A DNA stretch of 64,000 bases from Camellia lanceoleosa (GCA_025200525.1 CM045767.1:117054021-117118020), one strand, 5' to 3'. Shown: positions 32,819 through 48,100, counted from the stretch's first letter. Notes: generated from the letters alone by a model not told the origin. Made by a program: numbers and translations.

Positions 32819-32988
32819 CTTCCCACTAAATGCAGCAATTTCGTAAATCTATCATCTTTTCCATTACGTTGTCATCCAAAGGCATACGCTTTTGAATCAG
32901 AAGGACCTCAAGAGCATTTCTATATAATTGATCGCCTTTCATCAAGATTCCCTATATGAAAATGGCACATGACCCCACACTCAAAAAA
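32819..32988 (-). pseudogene. Captured TPR/kinesin-light-chain-like exon, unit 1
   Basis: Unit-1 copy of the exon described at 51136-51304. It has one extra A next to the acceptor and several CAG/CTG-site indels. Confidence 0.5.
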
Positions 32989-34533
32989 CTTGAAAAGAGA
33001 AAAAGAGAAAACGGGTGATTGTGGAAAAATAGAATTTGGTACACAATATAGTAGGGCCTAATTTGAAAACTTGCTTTTAATCTATTTTAAATTATATCAC
33101 CTCTATAATTTTTTTTAATGTATTTTTAAAAAAATAAAAAAATTAACTTTTGACTAATTTTTTAAAACAACCATACGAAAGCAAATAAACAAAATTCACT
33201 TTGAACTTTATTGGATTGTCGGACGGAGGTACTAAAGCTTCGTATTAAAAATTTCATTCGATTTGTTTATCTTTTAATAATAATAATTGCATCCTCAATT
33301 TTCAATCTATACTATAAAAGGGTTCATATAATAAATTTAAAAGATAAATAAAAAATATTGAAAATTTTAATGCATATTTACCTTTCAATCAAGCTATTTC
33401 TTATTTAAATTTCTCTTTGATCAATCAAATATTTAACCTTTACTTAAATTTTAAAAAATAAAATAATAAGAGACTAAAACTTTTAATCATTTTTAATTTT
33501 TCATGACTTGAGGTTAAATTGAACAAAGAATTGAAATTATTCTACCAAATCGAAGTTCTAACATGCAAGTCGAAGAACAAAGAAGAAGAAAATGAAGGCC
33601 TCGAATTGCGTAAAAGTCAAGAAGGCTTTTTAAAGCCATTCGTCCCGAAGATGGTGTTATTGTTTTTCCGATATCCTCAGTACAAAACCATATCAACAAA
33701 GCAGATCAAAATCAAAAAACAGAGACACACCAAATATTCTATACAGATATATATATCTATATATATAGTTGTGAATGTATTAACTCAAACAACATAGACA
33801 CACCAAATGATAGTAAATGGGTTGATTTTATAAACCCAAACCCAAAATCAAAATCAAATTCGTGAAACCCAACCAACTCTTCATAAAAGTGTAAGAAAAA
33901 TCAAATTTTGTATATTAATACGTAAAAATCAACAATACTCACAGGTCGGGTATGAATTCTTTTGATGATCTCTGTATGGGCTGGTATGTGAAGCGCCCAC
34001 CGAAAAACAAAAATCCAAGCGCCCACCTCTGTAATATAAGGTCGATTTGTTATGTATGTGAAGCGCCACAATTATTTTTGGCCGATCCCGGGCCGATCGC
34101 TATGTATTAAGAGTGAGCTCGAGAGTGAGAGATGAGGTAGAAAACTCAATTTCAAATTTTGAAGAGAGAGAGAGAGATGGATGGAAGGAAGAAGAAACCC
34201 CTTATAATTTGTTTCTTGGACATTTTACGGGCCGTTGATTGAATCAATCCAAGGGTTCACATTAGACAAACTACGTAAGTCCCATCAAGGAAAAAACACC
34301 GAGCTTCCTTATTATATAGAGGAAACAATGGATTACTCAACTGAAGGAAGGTGGCTTACCAGAACAACAAGACCAAAAATGCTCAATTGAAACTTTGCGT
34401 AATTCAAATTGCATTGAAAGACAACACCAAACGAAATAAAACAATAATAATAACAACAATGAGAGCAATTTCCATGTCGCACATTGCAATTCATGAGTAG
34501 TGAAAACTAAATGACATAATGTTGAAACAAAAA

Positions 34534-34564
<31 letters not shown>

Positions 34565-37039
34565 AATAAAAAAATACACATACAACATAATTAGGTCAAA
34601 TTTTTATTTTTGAGCTTATTTTGATGTTAAAAACAAATTCACTCTAGTTTTTGGATGTATGTATGGTCGACCATACTATCAAGAGAGTAGTTTTTGGATG
34701 TAGAAATGGTAGAGACTATTAAGAAAAAAAATTATGCTCTATACTAAATAATTTTGTCGACCATACATACATTGTATGGAAATAAAATCAGAATATTGAA
34801 TCAAATCACGAGCATACATAAATTATGAAAACAAAATAATTTTGTTCTATATGATGAAAACAATTTTGTTCAATGATAAAATATGAAAGTTTCTGAGTTA
34901 AGCTCTCAATTTGGGCCCATGAAAGTGGTGGCCCTTTAAACATTATGCAAGCAAGCCATATGACATAATCGTATAATGTGTCTTGTATAATGAGTTAAGA
35001 CTCCAATAAGGAATGCCTTGTAATATTAAATGTAGCTGCAAAGTCATCTATAATGTGTCTCCATTCCTCTTCTGGCCTTGTCCAGTGCCGATCGAACAGG
35101 TAATATAGAAACTGAGATAAAATTAAGGAAACATAAGAAAAGACTATACTAATAATCAGAATATGTCCTATCGCCAGAAGCAACAAAACAATACAATGGG
35201 AAAGGATACTATTGCTTGTTTAGCAATCACCAAATCAACTCCCACGCAAAAAGAGTATGTCAACAAAGACGCAGATTTCCAAATGGGTAGCACCGCCATC
35301 CTCTATCTTAGACCGAAAAACAATGAGCTTCCAAATTTTCGCAAAGATGCAATTTCTAATTCTCCTATTTCATGTGTATATCCCTATTCTATCTCAATAT
35401 TCAACAAAGGCATCTTCAATAAAGAGTGTGGAACCATTTGTTCTAGCAAATTCGCAGAGTGATTTATCGAATCGTGCCATGAACGCTTAATTGCAAATGA
35501 TTTCCTTTCACGGATAGAAGAACGCCATGATGTAAAATTCAGATATTGAGACCCAACATTCTCTAAGAAAGTGATGCCTTATGCACTATATCATGATCTC
35601 CATATGCGAAACCCAAAACAATGTCGATAATAGATTAACAATGATCTAACCAAATTAAAAATTACGTAATTAAATAGCCAAATAATTATTAAACAGATTT
35701 ATTCATCTTACTCTTTGAAGACTCATTATGATTTGCCTAGTAGTTAACTTCACCATATAAATTGACTCCAACTATTTATATAAAAAATAAAAACTATCGC
35801 TTCCGTCCAAATAAAAATAAAAATAATTGAAGACAAATTATATAAATAGTCTCGATCATGATGTTTGCACGATAATTTGGTCCCTATTATAACAATCACA
35901 TTTTATAACAATCACATTTTATACTACTCAAACAATACCTTTAAAAAAAAAAAAATTAAAAATCACAATTTTTCCAAACATGGGCAGAAGGTTGGTTTAC
36001 TTAATTAACATGCCCACTATGAGGCTCACCTACCTAGTGCTTGAAACAACCATTCATTTGTAGGGTTTATCCACAAAATAGTTCGTATAAAATTTTTGAT
36101 TAATTTGGTCAAAGAAAATTGAACGGATAATATAATTTTTAATATAGGTAATTTGTATAAATGTATAAATGTAATCCAATTATATGAATTTCATTGTTCA
36201 ATAAACTTAATAAACTATTTCATTGGATACTCTTTTCAATAGATTTTACAGAATAAAATATTTGTATCATTCAATCTGGATGGTAAAATGAGGAGCTCAA
36301 CCCAATTTCATTTTTTGTCTTTTGTTTATCAAAAATGATAAAAATGGGGGGAGATCATATCAGGGGCAGAGCAGACTCCACAAATGGGAATAAAATCTCT
36401 TTATCTGCTGGCTCAATGGCATTGGGTTCTGGGAAGAACTTAACTTCCTTTTGATGGAAGCAATGAATGAACACATACACATGGAATAATCTACTCTATA
36501 AAAAGGATTTGATAAATGAAAAGGAGAGCATAACTACTTTTAATACAATAATGTCCAAGTGTAAAAGCAATTAGTAATACCTGAGACGAAATTCCTAGCT
36601 CCACCGAGGAACCAAACCAATTCATTTCCTGCAGATTTCATTCCTACCAAACAGATTTCATTCTCATCAAACAGATTTTTTTGTAGTTAGATGAGATGTT
36701 TGTGCGATAATGAGTTTGATGTAACATTTTATCTTATTAGCTATCTTACACTATTTTGTTTTTTTGTGAATTTTAGCCTTAAAAGGCTAAAATAGCCCTT
36801 TCCAAACACCACCAATAAAAGTAAAAAATGTAACCACATGTATTAAATAATGTACAATTACAACCAAAAAAAAATATTTAAATAAACCAGCAAAACTGTG
36901 TAATGAAATTGAACAGTTGGGAGTTGAAAAACCAACTCAACCTCACATGATCATGTCTGCATCTAGTATCAAACGTATAAAAGTTTATCAAGGACTAACT
37001 TATACCCAAAATATTGAATATGAAAATGTCTATTATTAC

Positions 37040-37206
37040 CCATAATATGCAAAGAACAGTCCGCTTTTCTCGCACCAATCTCCCATGGTATGATTGGGCC
37101 TCGCATGATCATGTCTCGCATCTAGTATCACAACCCAATCGACATTTTGTGCATCTTTACTATGTTTAAGCTGAACAACCCCACCGGTTTGTTGATTGCC
37201 TGACAC
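37040..37206 (-). pseudogene. Captured peptidyl-serine galactosyltransferase exon, unit 2
   Basis: Unit-2 copy, frameshifted by indels near 37060, 37172 and 37200. Confidence 0.6.
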
Positions 37207-37855
37207 CGCACCACAATTAACTCCTTTACCTTTTTATTTTCTATTTATTTTTGGGTAGTGGGGTCTTGTTGGAAGAGAAAATCAATTGTGCAATCGTAAA
37301 AACTTTCTAAAAATGAAAAGCATACACAAACACAAAGAACAATGAAATATTAATAGAAGCAAAGGAAATTCATAGGAGCATAACTACTTTTTCCTCAGAT
37401 TTCATTCCTTCCCTAAATTAGATATAACTAATTTCAAATCAAAATTCAAAAACCACATTATGTAATTCCAATATTATGTGCAAATAGACCACATTTGATA
37501 CAGGGGTTTGGCAAATAGACCACGTTAAGATTTTTTGTGCAATAGACCACATTATGTAATTCCCATTACATAAAAGTGTTTTTGGAAGCGCTTTGACCTC
37601 AAATAAATTTATGGGTTTGATAAAATAAAATGACAACAAGAAACACAATACAACTTCAATGCACACAATTACAAATTAAAAAAAATAGGAAAAATGCACA
37701 CATTACAAACTCATGTATTTTTTTCTTTTTCTTTTTCCATTTCATCAATCAAGTCATGTTTTTGGAAACAGTTTGTCAAACTAATGTATGTGTTTGGTAA
37801 AAAAACTCCAATGCACACTAAAAAACTCCAATGCACACTAAGATCTCGGTAAAAA

Positions 37856-38347
37856 ATGAAACCATGAATATTATTCAACAAATCCACAATTACTTGGTAT
37901 ATTTGTGGATTTGTAATTTTCATGGTTGAATAATGTTCATGAATTACGCTCATCTCGTAAATCCCAATTCACAAATCCACAAACAATATATGAAACCATG
38001 AACATTATTCAATAAATCAATATATGAAACCATGAACAATAATTCACTTAATTACCAAAAATCCACAATTACCAAAAATCTTACCAAAATGTTCATGAAT
38101 TCATCGCTCATGAACATTAAGTGGTTTCACAAGAATGTTCATGGTTTCATGAATAATTCAGATATTCATGAATTATCGCTCATCTCAAGAATTCATGGTT
38201 GAATAATGTTCATGAAAATTACAAATCCACAAATATACCAAGAAATTGTGGATTTGTTGAATAATGTTCATGTTCATGTTCATGGTTCATCTCGTAATTG
38301 GGATTACAGCTCATCTCACAAATATACCAAGTAATTCATGGTTTCAT
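37856..38347. repeat. Long foldback in unit 2
   Basis: Same inverted arrangement as 31775-32260. Confidence 0.7.
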
Positions 38348-38902
38348 ATATTGATTTTTGGGAAATTTTAAAAAGAAAAAACTACAAACTAATTTCAATC
38401 TATCGACCATCTTATTTATGGTAATTTCAATCTAGACCATCTCCCAGAAATTCACGTGCTGCATGGATTGCAAATTTCAATCCATCTTATTAAGCCAATA
38501 ACAAATTCATAACCTAATTGCATGTTCAAGATTGTCACACCTTCAAATATACAAACTACAAACTATCCTCACAAATGTATTTTAATACTTAATGTTATTA
38601 ACCCAGATCTATAAGTAGAGACAACTCTAAGGAACCAATAAAAAATTTGGCATTAATCAAGTAAAAGAAAGGATTGCTTCATAATCAAGAGAAGAGCAAT
38701 CACAGCCTTAAGAACATTTAAATTAGAACATCTATCAAAAGATATTAAAAGATATTATGCACATGATAATAGAACGTCCATAAAACTTCTCAACCTATCA
38801 ATTTATTTTGTTAAATGCAAACATAGCTAGTTAAATTATTGTAGTCTCGAGCACAAAGAGGTTTCTTAATTAGAAAAGTGGCAGAATCAAACAAAGGCAT
38901 AC

Positions 38903-39069
38903 CTTCCCACTAAATGCAAAATTCCGTAAATCTATCATCTTTTCCATTACGTTGTCATCCAAAGGCATACGTTTTGAATCAGAAGGACCTCAAGAGCATT
39001 TCTATATAATTGATCGCCTTTCATCAAGATTCCCTATATGAAAATGGCACATGACCCCACACTCAAAAA
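38903..39069 (-). pseudogene. Captured TPR/kinesin-light-chain-like exon, unit 2
   Basis: Unit-2 copy, two bases shorter than the unit 3 and 4 copies; the frame is lost. Confidence 0.5.
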
Positions 39070-40629
39070 CTTGAAAAGAGAAAAAGAGAAAACGGGTGAT
39101 TGTTGAAAAATAGAATTTGGTACACAATATAGTAGGGCCTAATTTGAAAACTTGCTTTTAATCTATTTTAAATTATATCACCTCTATAATTTTTTTTAAT
39201 GTATTTTTAAAAAAATAAAAAAATTAACTTTTGACTAATTTTTTAAAACAACCATACGAAAGCAAATAAACAAAATTCACTTTGAACTTTATTGGATTGT
39301 CGGACGAGGTACTAAAGCTTCAGATAAAAATTTCATTCAATTTGTTTATCTTTTAATAATAATAATTGCATCCTCAATTTTCAATCTATACTATAAAAAG
39401 GGTTCATATAATAAATTTAAAAGATAAATAAAAAAATATTGAAAATTTTAATGCATATTTACCTTTCAATCAAGCTATTTCTTATTTAAATTTCTCTTTG
39501 ATCAATCAAATATTTAACCTTTACTTAAATTTTAAAAAATAAAATAATAAGAGACTAAAAACTTTTAATCATTTTTAATTTTTCATGACTTGAGGTTAAA
39601 TTGAACAAAGAATTGAAATTATTCTACCAAATCGAAGTTCTAACATGCAAGTCGCGAAGAACAAAGAAGAAGAAAATGAAGGCCTCAATTGCAGTAAAAG
39701 TCGAAGGCTTTTTAAAGCCATTCGTCCCGAAAGATGGTGTTATTGTTTTTCTGATATCCTCAGTGGCCAAAACCATATCAACAAAGCAGATCAAAATCAA
39801 AAAACAGAGACACACCAAATATTCTATACAGATATATATATCTATATATATAGTTGTGAATGTATTAACTCAAACAACATAGACACACCAAATGATAGTA
39901 AATGGGTTGATTTTATAAACCCAAACCCAAGATCAAAATCAAATTCCTGAAACCCAACCAACTCTTCATAAAAGTGTAAGAAAAATCAAATTCTTGTATA
40001 TTAATACAGAAAAATCAACAATACTCACAGGGCTGGTATGAATTCTTTTGATGATCTCTGTGGCTATGGGCTGGTATGTGAAGCGCCACCGAAAACAAAA
40101 TCCGCGCCTCACCTCTGTAATATAAGGTCGATTTGTTATGTATGTGAAGCGCCACCTTATTTTGGCCGATCTATTGGGCCGATCCGCTATGTATTAAGAG
40201 TGAGCTCTGAGAGTGAGAGATGAGGTAGAAAACTCAATTTCAAATTTTGAAGAGAGAGAGAGAGATGGATGGAAGGGAAGAAGAAACCCCCTTATAATTT
40301 GTTTCTTGGACATTTTACAGCCGTCGGATTGAATCAATCCAAGGGTTCACATTGTGACAAACGGACAGAAGTCCCATCAAGGAAAAAACACTGAGCTTCC
40401 TTATTATATAGAGGAAACAATGGATTACTCAACTGTAAGGAAGGTGGCTTACCAGGAACAACAGTACCAAAAATGCTCAATTGAAACTTTGCAGAATTCA
40501 AATTGCGATTGAAAGACAACACCAAACGTAAATAAAACAATAATAATAACAACAATGAGAGCAATTTCCATGTCGCACATTGCAATTCATGAGTAGTGAA
40601 AACTAAATGACATAATGTTGAAACAAAAA

Positions 40630-40660
<31 letters not shown>

Positions 40661-43147
40661 AAATAAAAATACACATACAACATAATTAGGTCAAATTTTT
40701 ATTTTTGAGCTTATTTTGATGTTAAAAACAAATTCACTCTAGTTTTTGGATGTATGTATGGTCGACCATACTATCAAGAGAGTAGTTTTTGGATGTAGAA
40801 ATGGTAGAGACTATTAAGAAAAAAATTATGCTCTATACTAAATAATTTTGTCGACCATACATACATTGTATGGAAATAAAATCAGAATATTGAATCAAAT
40901 CTGTCGAGCATACATAAATTATGAAAACAAAATAATTTTGTTCTATATGATGAAAACAATTTTGTTCAATGATAAAAATATAAAAGTTTCTGAGTTAAGC
41001 TCTCAATTTGGGCCCATGAAAGTGGTGGCCCTTTAAACATTATGCAAGCAAGCCATATGACATAATCGTATAATGTGTCTTGTATAATGAGTTAAGACTC
41101 CAATAAGGAATGCCTTGTAATATTAAATGTAGCTGCAAAGTCATCTATAATGTGTCTCCATTCCTCTTCTGGCCTTGTCCAGTGCCGATCGAACAGGTAA
41201 TATAGAAACTGAGATAAAATTAAGGAAACATAAGAAAAGACTATACTAATAACTGTAAATATGTCCTATCAGCAGAAGCAGCAAAACAATACAATGGGAA
41301 AGGATACTATTGCTTGTTTAGCAATCACCAAATCAGAACTCCCACGCAAAAAGAGTATGTCAACAAAGCATACAGATTTCCAAATGGGTAGCACCCTGCC
41401 ATCCCCTCTATCTTAGACCTGAAAAACAATGAGCTTCCAGCCTTCTGCAAAGATGCAATTTCTAATTCCCCTCCTATTTCATGTGTATATCCCTATTCTA
41501 TCTCAATATTCAACAGTGCATCTTCAATAAAGAGTGTGGAACCATTTGTTCTAGCAAATTCTGCAGAGTGATTTACTGAATCAGGCCATGAACGCTTAAT
41601 TGCAGCTGATTTCCTTTCACGGATAGAAGAACGCCATGATGTAAAATTCGTATATTGAGACCCAACATTCTCTAAGAAAGTGATGCCTTATGCACTATAT
41701 CATGATCTCCATATGCTGGAAACCCAAAACAATGTCAGATAATAGATTAACAATGATCTAACCAAATTAAAAAATTACAGAATTAAATAGCCAAATAATT
41801 ATTAAACAGATTTATTCATCTTACTCTTTGAAGACTCATTATGATTTGCCTAGTAGTTAACTTCACCATATAAATTGACTCCAACAGCTATTTATAAAAA
41901 ATAAAAAACTATCAGTTTCCGGTCCAAATAAAAAATAATTGAAGACAAATTATATAAATAGTCTCTGATCATGATGTTTGCACGATAATTTGGTCCCTAT
42001 TATAACAATCACATTTTATAACAATCACATTTTATACTACTCAAACAATACCTTTAAAAAAAAAAAATTAAAAATCACAATTTTTCCAAACATGGGCAGA
42101 AGGTTGGTTTACTTAATTAACATGCCCACTATGAGGCTCACCTACCTAGTGCTTGAAACAACCATTCATTTGTAGGGTTTATCCACAAAATAGTTCGTAT
42201 AAAATTTTTGATTAATTTGGTCAAAGAAAATTGAACGGATAATATAATTTTTAATATAGGTAATTTGTATAAATGTATAAATGTAATCCAATTATATGAA
42301 TTTCATTGTTCAATAAACTTAATAAACTATTTCATTGGATACTCTTTTCAATAGATTTTGTAATAAAATATTTGTATCATTCAATTTGGATGGTAAAATG
42401 AGGAGCTCAACCCAATTTCATTTTTTGTCTTTTGTTTATCAAAAATGATAAAAATGGGGGGAGATCATATCAGGGGCAGAGCAGACTCCACAAATGGGAA
42501 TAAAATCTGCTTATCTGGTGGTTCAATGGCATTTGGATCGTGAAGTACTTAACTTCCTTTTGATGGAAGCAATGAATGAACACATACACATGGAATAATC
42601 TACTCTATAAAAAGGATTTGATAAATGAAAAGGAGAGCATAACTACTTTTAATACAATAATGTCCAAGTGTAAAAGCAATTAGTAATACCTGAGACGAAA
42701 TTCCTAGCTCCACCGAGGAACCAAACCAATTCATTTCCTGCAGATTTCATTCCTACCAAACAGATTTCATTCTCATCAAACAGATTTTTTTGTAGTTAGA
42801 TGAGATGTTTGTGCGATAATGAGTTTGATGTAACATTTTATCTTATTAGCTATCTTACACTATTTTGTTTTTTTGTGAATTTTAGCCTTAAAAGGCTAAA
42901 ATAGCCCTTTCCAACACCACCAATAAAAGTAAAAAATGTAACCACATGTATTAAATAATGTACAATTACAACCAAAAAAAAATATTTAAATAAACCAGCA
43001 AAACTGTAATGAAATTGAACAGTTGGGAGTTGAAAAACCAACTCAACCTCACATGATCATGTCTGCATCTAGTATCAAAACTGTATAAAAGTTTATCAAG
43101 GACGAACTTATACCCAAAATATTGAATATGAAAATGTCTATTATTAC

Positions 43148-43316
43148 CCATAATATGCAAAGAACAGTCCGCTTTTCTCGCACCAATCTCCCATGGTATG
43201 ATTGGGCCTCGCATGATCATGTCGCATCTAGTATCACAACCCAATCGACATTTTGTGCATCTTTACTATGTTTAAGCCAGTGAACAACCCCAGCTGGTTT
43301 GTTGATTGCCGGATAC
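43148..43316 (-). pseudogene. Captured peptidyl-serine galactosyltransferase exon, unit 3
   Basis: Unit-3 copy with the ctgcag acceptor intact (43317-43321) and a gtaataatag donor. One indel near 43223 disturbs the LDADMIM block. Confidence 0.65.
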
Positions 43317-43977
43317 CTGCACCACAATTAACTCCTTTACCTTTTTATTTTCTATTTATTTTTTGGGTAGTGGGGTCTTGTTGGAAGAGAAAATCAATTG
43401 TGCACTGTAAAAACTTTCTAAAAATGAAAAGCATACACAAACACAGCAACAATGAAATATTAATAGAAGCAAAGGAAATTCATAGGAGCATAACTACTTT
43501 TTCCTGCAGATTTCATTCCTTCCCTAAATTAGATATAACTAATTTCAAATCAAAATTCAAAAACCACATTATGTAATTCCAATATTATGTGCAAATAGAC
43601 CACATTTGATACAGGGGGTTTGGCAAATAGACCACGTTAAGATTTTTTTGTGCAAATAGACCACATTATGTAATTCCCATTACATAAAAGTGTTTTTGGA
43701 AGCAGTTTGACCCTCAAATAAATTTATGGGTTTGATAAAATAAAATGACAACAGTAAACACAATACAACTTCAATGCACACAATTACAAATTAAAAAAAA
43801 AAATAGGAAAAATGCACACATTACAAACTCATGTATTTTTTCTTTTTCTTTTTTCCATTTCATCAATCAAGTCATGTTTTTGGAAACAGTTTGTCAAACT
43901 AATGTATGTGTTTGGTAAAAAAAACTCCAATGCACACTAAAAAAAACTCCAATGCACACTAAGATCTCTGGTAAAAA

Positions 43978-44467
43978 ATGAAACCATGAACATTATTCAA
44001 CAAATCCACAATTACTTGGTATATTTGTGGATTTGTAATTTTCATGGTTGAATAATGTTCATGAATTCTTGTTCATCTCAGAAATCCCAATTCACAAATC
44101 CACAAACAATATATGAAACCATGAACATTATTCAATAAATCAATATATGAAACCATGAACAATAATTCACGAATTACCAAAAATCCACAATTACCAAAAA
44201 ACTTACCAAAAATGTTCATGAATTCGTTCATGAACATTAAGTGGTTTCACATAATGTTCATGGTTTCATGAATAATTCAGATATTCATGAATTCTCGTTC
44301 ATCTCAGTAATTCATGGTTGAATAATGTTCATGAAAATTACAAATCCACAAATATACCAAGAAATTGTGGATTTGTTGAATAATGTTCATGTTCATGTTC
44401 ATGGTTCATCTCAGAATTGGGATTACAGTTCATCTCACAAATATACCAAGTAATTCATGGTTTCATA
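43978..44467. repeat. Long foldback in unit 3
   Basis: Same inverted arrangement as in the other units. Confidence 0.7.
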
Positions 44468-45023
44468 TATTGATTTTTGGGAAATTTTAAAAAGAAAAAA
44501 CTACAAACTAATTTCAATCTATCGACCATCTTATTTATGGTAATTTCAATCTAGACCATCTCCCAGAAATTCACGTGCTGCATGGATTGCAAATTTCAAT
44601 CCATCTTATTAAGCCAATAACAAATTCATAACCTAATTGCATGTTCAAGATTGTCACACCTTCAAATATACAAACTACAAACTATCCTCACAAATGTATT
44701 TTAATACTTAATGTTATTAACCCAGATCTATAAGTAGAGACAACTCTAAGGAACCAATAAAAAATTTGGCATTAACTGGGCAAAAGAAAGGATTGCTTCA
44801 TAATCAGTAGAAGAGCAATCACAGGCCTTAAGAACATTTAAATTAGAACATCTATCAAAAGATATTAAAAGATATTATGCGCACATGATAATAGAACGTC
44901 CATAAAACTTCTCAACCTATCAATTTATTTTGTTAAATGCAAACATAGCTAGTTAAATTATTGTAGTCGAGCACAAAGAGGTTTCTTAATTAGAAAAGTG
45001 GCGTAATCGAAACAAAGGCATAC

Positions 45024-45192
45024 CTTCCCACTAAATGCAGCAATTCTGGTAAATCTATCATCTTTTCCATTACGTTGTCATCCAAAGGCATACGTTTTGA
45101 ATCTGTAAGGACCTGAAGAGCATTTCTATATAATTGACTGCCTTCATCAGCATTCCCTATATGAAAATGGCACATGACCCCACACTCAAAAA
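45024..45192 (-). pseudogene. Captured TPR/kinesin-light-chain-like exon, unit 3
   Basis: 169 bp, identical in length and frame to unit 4, with intact acceptor (ttttcaag) and donor (gtatgc). Confidence 0.55.
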
Positions 45193-48100
45193 CTTGAAAA
45201 GAGAAAAAGAAAAGCGGGTGATTGTTGAAAAATAGAATTTGGTACACAATATAGTAGGGCCTAATTTGAAAACTTGCTTTTAATCTATTTTAAATTATAT
45301 CACCTCTATAATTTTTTTTAATGTATTTTTAAAAAAATAAAAAAATTAACTTTTGACTAATTTTTTAAAACAACCATACGAAAGCAAATAAACAAAATTC
45401 ACTTTGAACTTTATTGGATTGTCGGACGGAGGTACTAAAGCCGTATTAAAAATTTCATTCGATTTGTTTATCTTTTAATAATAATAATTGCATCCTCAAT
45501 TTTCAATCTATACTATAAAAGGGTTCATATAATAAATTTAAAAGATAAATAAAAAATATTGAAAATTTTAATGCATATTTACCTTTCAATCAAGCTATTT
45601 CTTATTTAAATTTCTCTTTGATCAATCAAATATTTAACCTTTACTTAAATTTTAAAAAATAAAATAATAAGAGACTAAAAACTTTTAATCATTTTTAATT
45701 TTTCATGACTTGAGGTTAAATTGAACAGCAATTGAAATTATTCTACCAAATCGAGTTCTAACATGCAAGCTGCGAAGAACAAAGAAGAAGAAAATGAAGG
45801 CCTCAGAATTGCAGAAAAGTCAGCAAGGCTTTTTAAAGCCATTCGGTCCCGAAAGATGGTGTTATTGTTTTTCTGATATCCTCAGTGGCCAAAACCATAT
45901 CAACAAAGCAGATCAAAATCAAAAAACAGAGACACACCAAATATTCTATACAGATATATATATCTATATATATAGTTGTGAATGTATTAACTCAAACAAC
46001 ATAGACACACCAAATGATAGTAAATGGGTTGATTTTGCGAAACCCAAACCCAAAATCAAAATCAAATTCGTGAAACCCAACCAACTCTTCATAAAAGTGT
46101 AAGAAAAATCAAATTCTTGTATATTAATACAGAAAAATCAACAATACTCACAGGGCTGGTATGAATTCTTTTGATGATCTCTGTGGCTATGGGCTGGTAT
46201 GTGAAGCGCCTCACCGAAAACAAAAATCCGAAGCGCCTCACCTCTGTAATATAAGGTCGATTTGCTATGTATGTGAAGCGCCTCACCTCATTTTTGGCCG
46301 ATCTGCTGGGCCGATCTGCTATGTATTAAGAGTGAGCTCTGAGAGTGAGAGATGAGGTAGAAAACTCAATTTCAAATTTTGAAGAGAGAGAGAGAGATGG
46401 ATGGAAGGGAAGAAGAAACCCCCTTATAATTTGTTTCTTGGACATTTTACAGCCGTCGGATTGAATCAATCCAAGGGTTCACATTGTGACAAACGGACAG
46501 AAGTCCCATCAAGGAAAAAACACTGAGCTTCCTTATTATATAGAGGAAACAATGGATTACTCAAGCTGTAAGGAAGGTGGCTTACCAGAACAACTTGATG
46601 CAAAAATGCTCAATTGAAACTTTGCAGAATTCAAATTGCGATTGAAAGACGACACCTGAAACGAAATAAAACAATAATAATAACAACAATGAGAGCAATT
46701 TCCATGTCGCACATTGCAATTCATGAGTAGTGAAAACTAAATGACATAATGTTGAAACAAAAATAAATAAATAAATAAATAAATAAATAAAAATAAAAAA
46801 TACACATACAACATAATTAGGTCAAATTTTTATTTTTGACAGTTATTTTGATGTTAAAAAACAAATTCACTCTAGTTTTTGGATGTATGTATGGTCGACC
46901 ATACTATCAAGAGAGTAGTTTTTGGATGTAGAAATGGTAGAGACTATTAAGAAAAAAAAATTATGCTCTATACTAAATAATTTTGTCGACCATACATACA
47001 TTGTATGGAAATAAAATCTGTAAATATTGAATCAAATCTGTCGAGCATACATAAATTATGAAAACAAAATAATTTTGTTCTATATGATGAAAACAATTTT
47101 GTTCAATGATAAAAATATAAAAGTTTCTGAGTTAAGCTCTCAATTTGGGCCCATGAAAGTGGTGGCCCTTTAAACATTATGCAAGCAAGCCATATGACAT
47201 AATCGTATAATGTGTCTTGTATAATGAGTTAAGACTCCAATAAGGAATGCCTTGTAATATTAAATGTAGCTGCAAAGTCATCTATAATGTGTCTCCATTC
47301 CTCTTCTGGCCTTGTCCATCCGTCGAGCAGGTAATATAGAACCGAGATAAAATTAAGGAAACATAAGAAAAGACTATACTAATAATCGTAAATATGTCCT
47401 ATCGTGAAGCAAAAAACAATACAATGGGAAAGGATACTATTGCTTGTTTAGCAATCACCAAATCAGAACTCCCACGCAAAAAGAGTATGTCAACAAGACT
47501 CATGATTTCCAAATGGGTAGCACCGCCATCCTCTATCTTAGACACGAAAAACAATGAGCTTCCATATACGCAAAGATGCAATTTCTAATTCCTCCTATTT
47601 CATGTGTATATCCTATTCTATCTCAATATTCAACGATTGCATCTTCAATAAAGAGTGTGGAACCATTTGTTCTAGCAAATTCTCAGAGTGATTTCTGAAT
47701 CGTGGCCATGAACGCTTAATTGCGGTGATTTCCTTTCACGGATAGAAGAACGCCATGATGTAAAATTAATATTGAGACCCAACATTCTCTAAGAAAGTGA
47801 TGCCTTATGCACTATATCATGATCTCCATATCTTTGAAACCCAAAACAATGTCGATAATAGATTAACAATGATCTAACCAAATTAAAAATTACGTAATTA
47901 AATAGCCAAATAATTATTAAAGATTTATTCATCTTACTCTTTGAAGACTCATTATGATTTGCCTAGTAGTTAACTTCACCATATAAATTGACTCCAATAC
48001 AAATTATTTATAAAAAATAAAAACTATCGGTTTAGGTCCAAATAAAAAATAATTGAAGACAAATTATATAAATAGTCTCTGATCATGATGTTTGCACGAT

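Larger units (their letters stand above)
28245..34318 (-). repeat. Helitron tandem unit 1 (6074 bp)
   Basis: The unit starts on the minus strand with TCTATATAATAAGG at 34318-34320 and runs to the gaggaaacaatgg word at 28245. It is the 3'-most copy and continues without a junction into the single-copy 3' part. It is near-identical to units 2-4 apart from many small indels and CAG/CTG-site differences. An (AAAT)n microsatellite lies at about 28464-28495. Confidence 0.85.
34319..40410 (-). repeat. Helitron tandem unit 2 (6092 bp)
   Basis: Starts TCTATATAATAAGG on the minus strand at 40412 and ends at the junction 34319-34320, where ...ccattgtttcc joins the TC of unit 1. The (AAAT)n tract is near 34530-34565. 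Confidence 0.85.
40411..46542 (-). repeat. Helitron tandem unit 3 (6132 bp)
   Basis: Starts TCTATATAATAAGG on the minus strand at 46544; its end joins unit 2 at 40411. Its right half (about 43250-46542) is almost identical to that of unit 4. The (AAAT)n tract is near 40627-40660. Confidence 0.85.

Noticed and set aside
45794..46102. Plus-strand ORFs repeated in each unit (about 33519, 39645, 45794, 51911)
   Set aside because: Frames differ between units and no motif is seen; captured exons lie on the other strand.
46161..46355. ORF repeated near each unit's 5' end
   Set aside because: Translation of the repeated gaagcgcctcacc words; no protein family.
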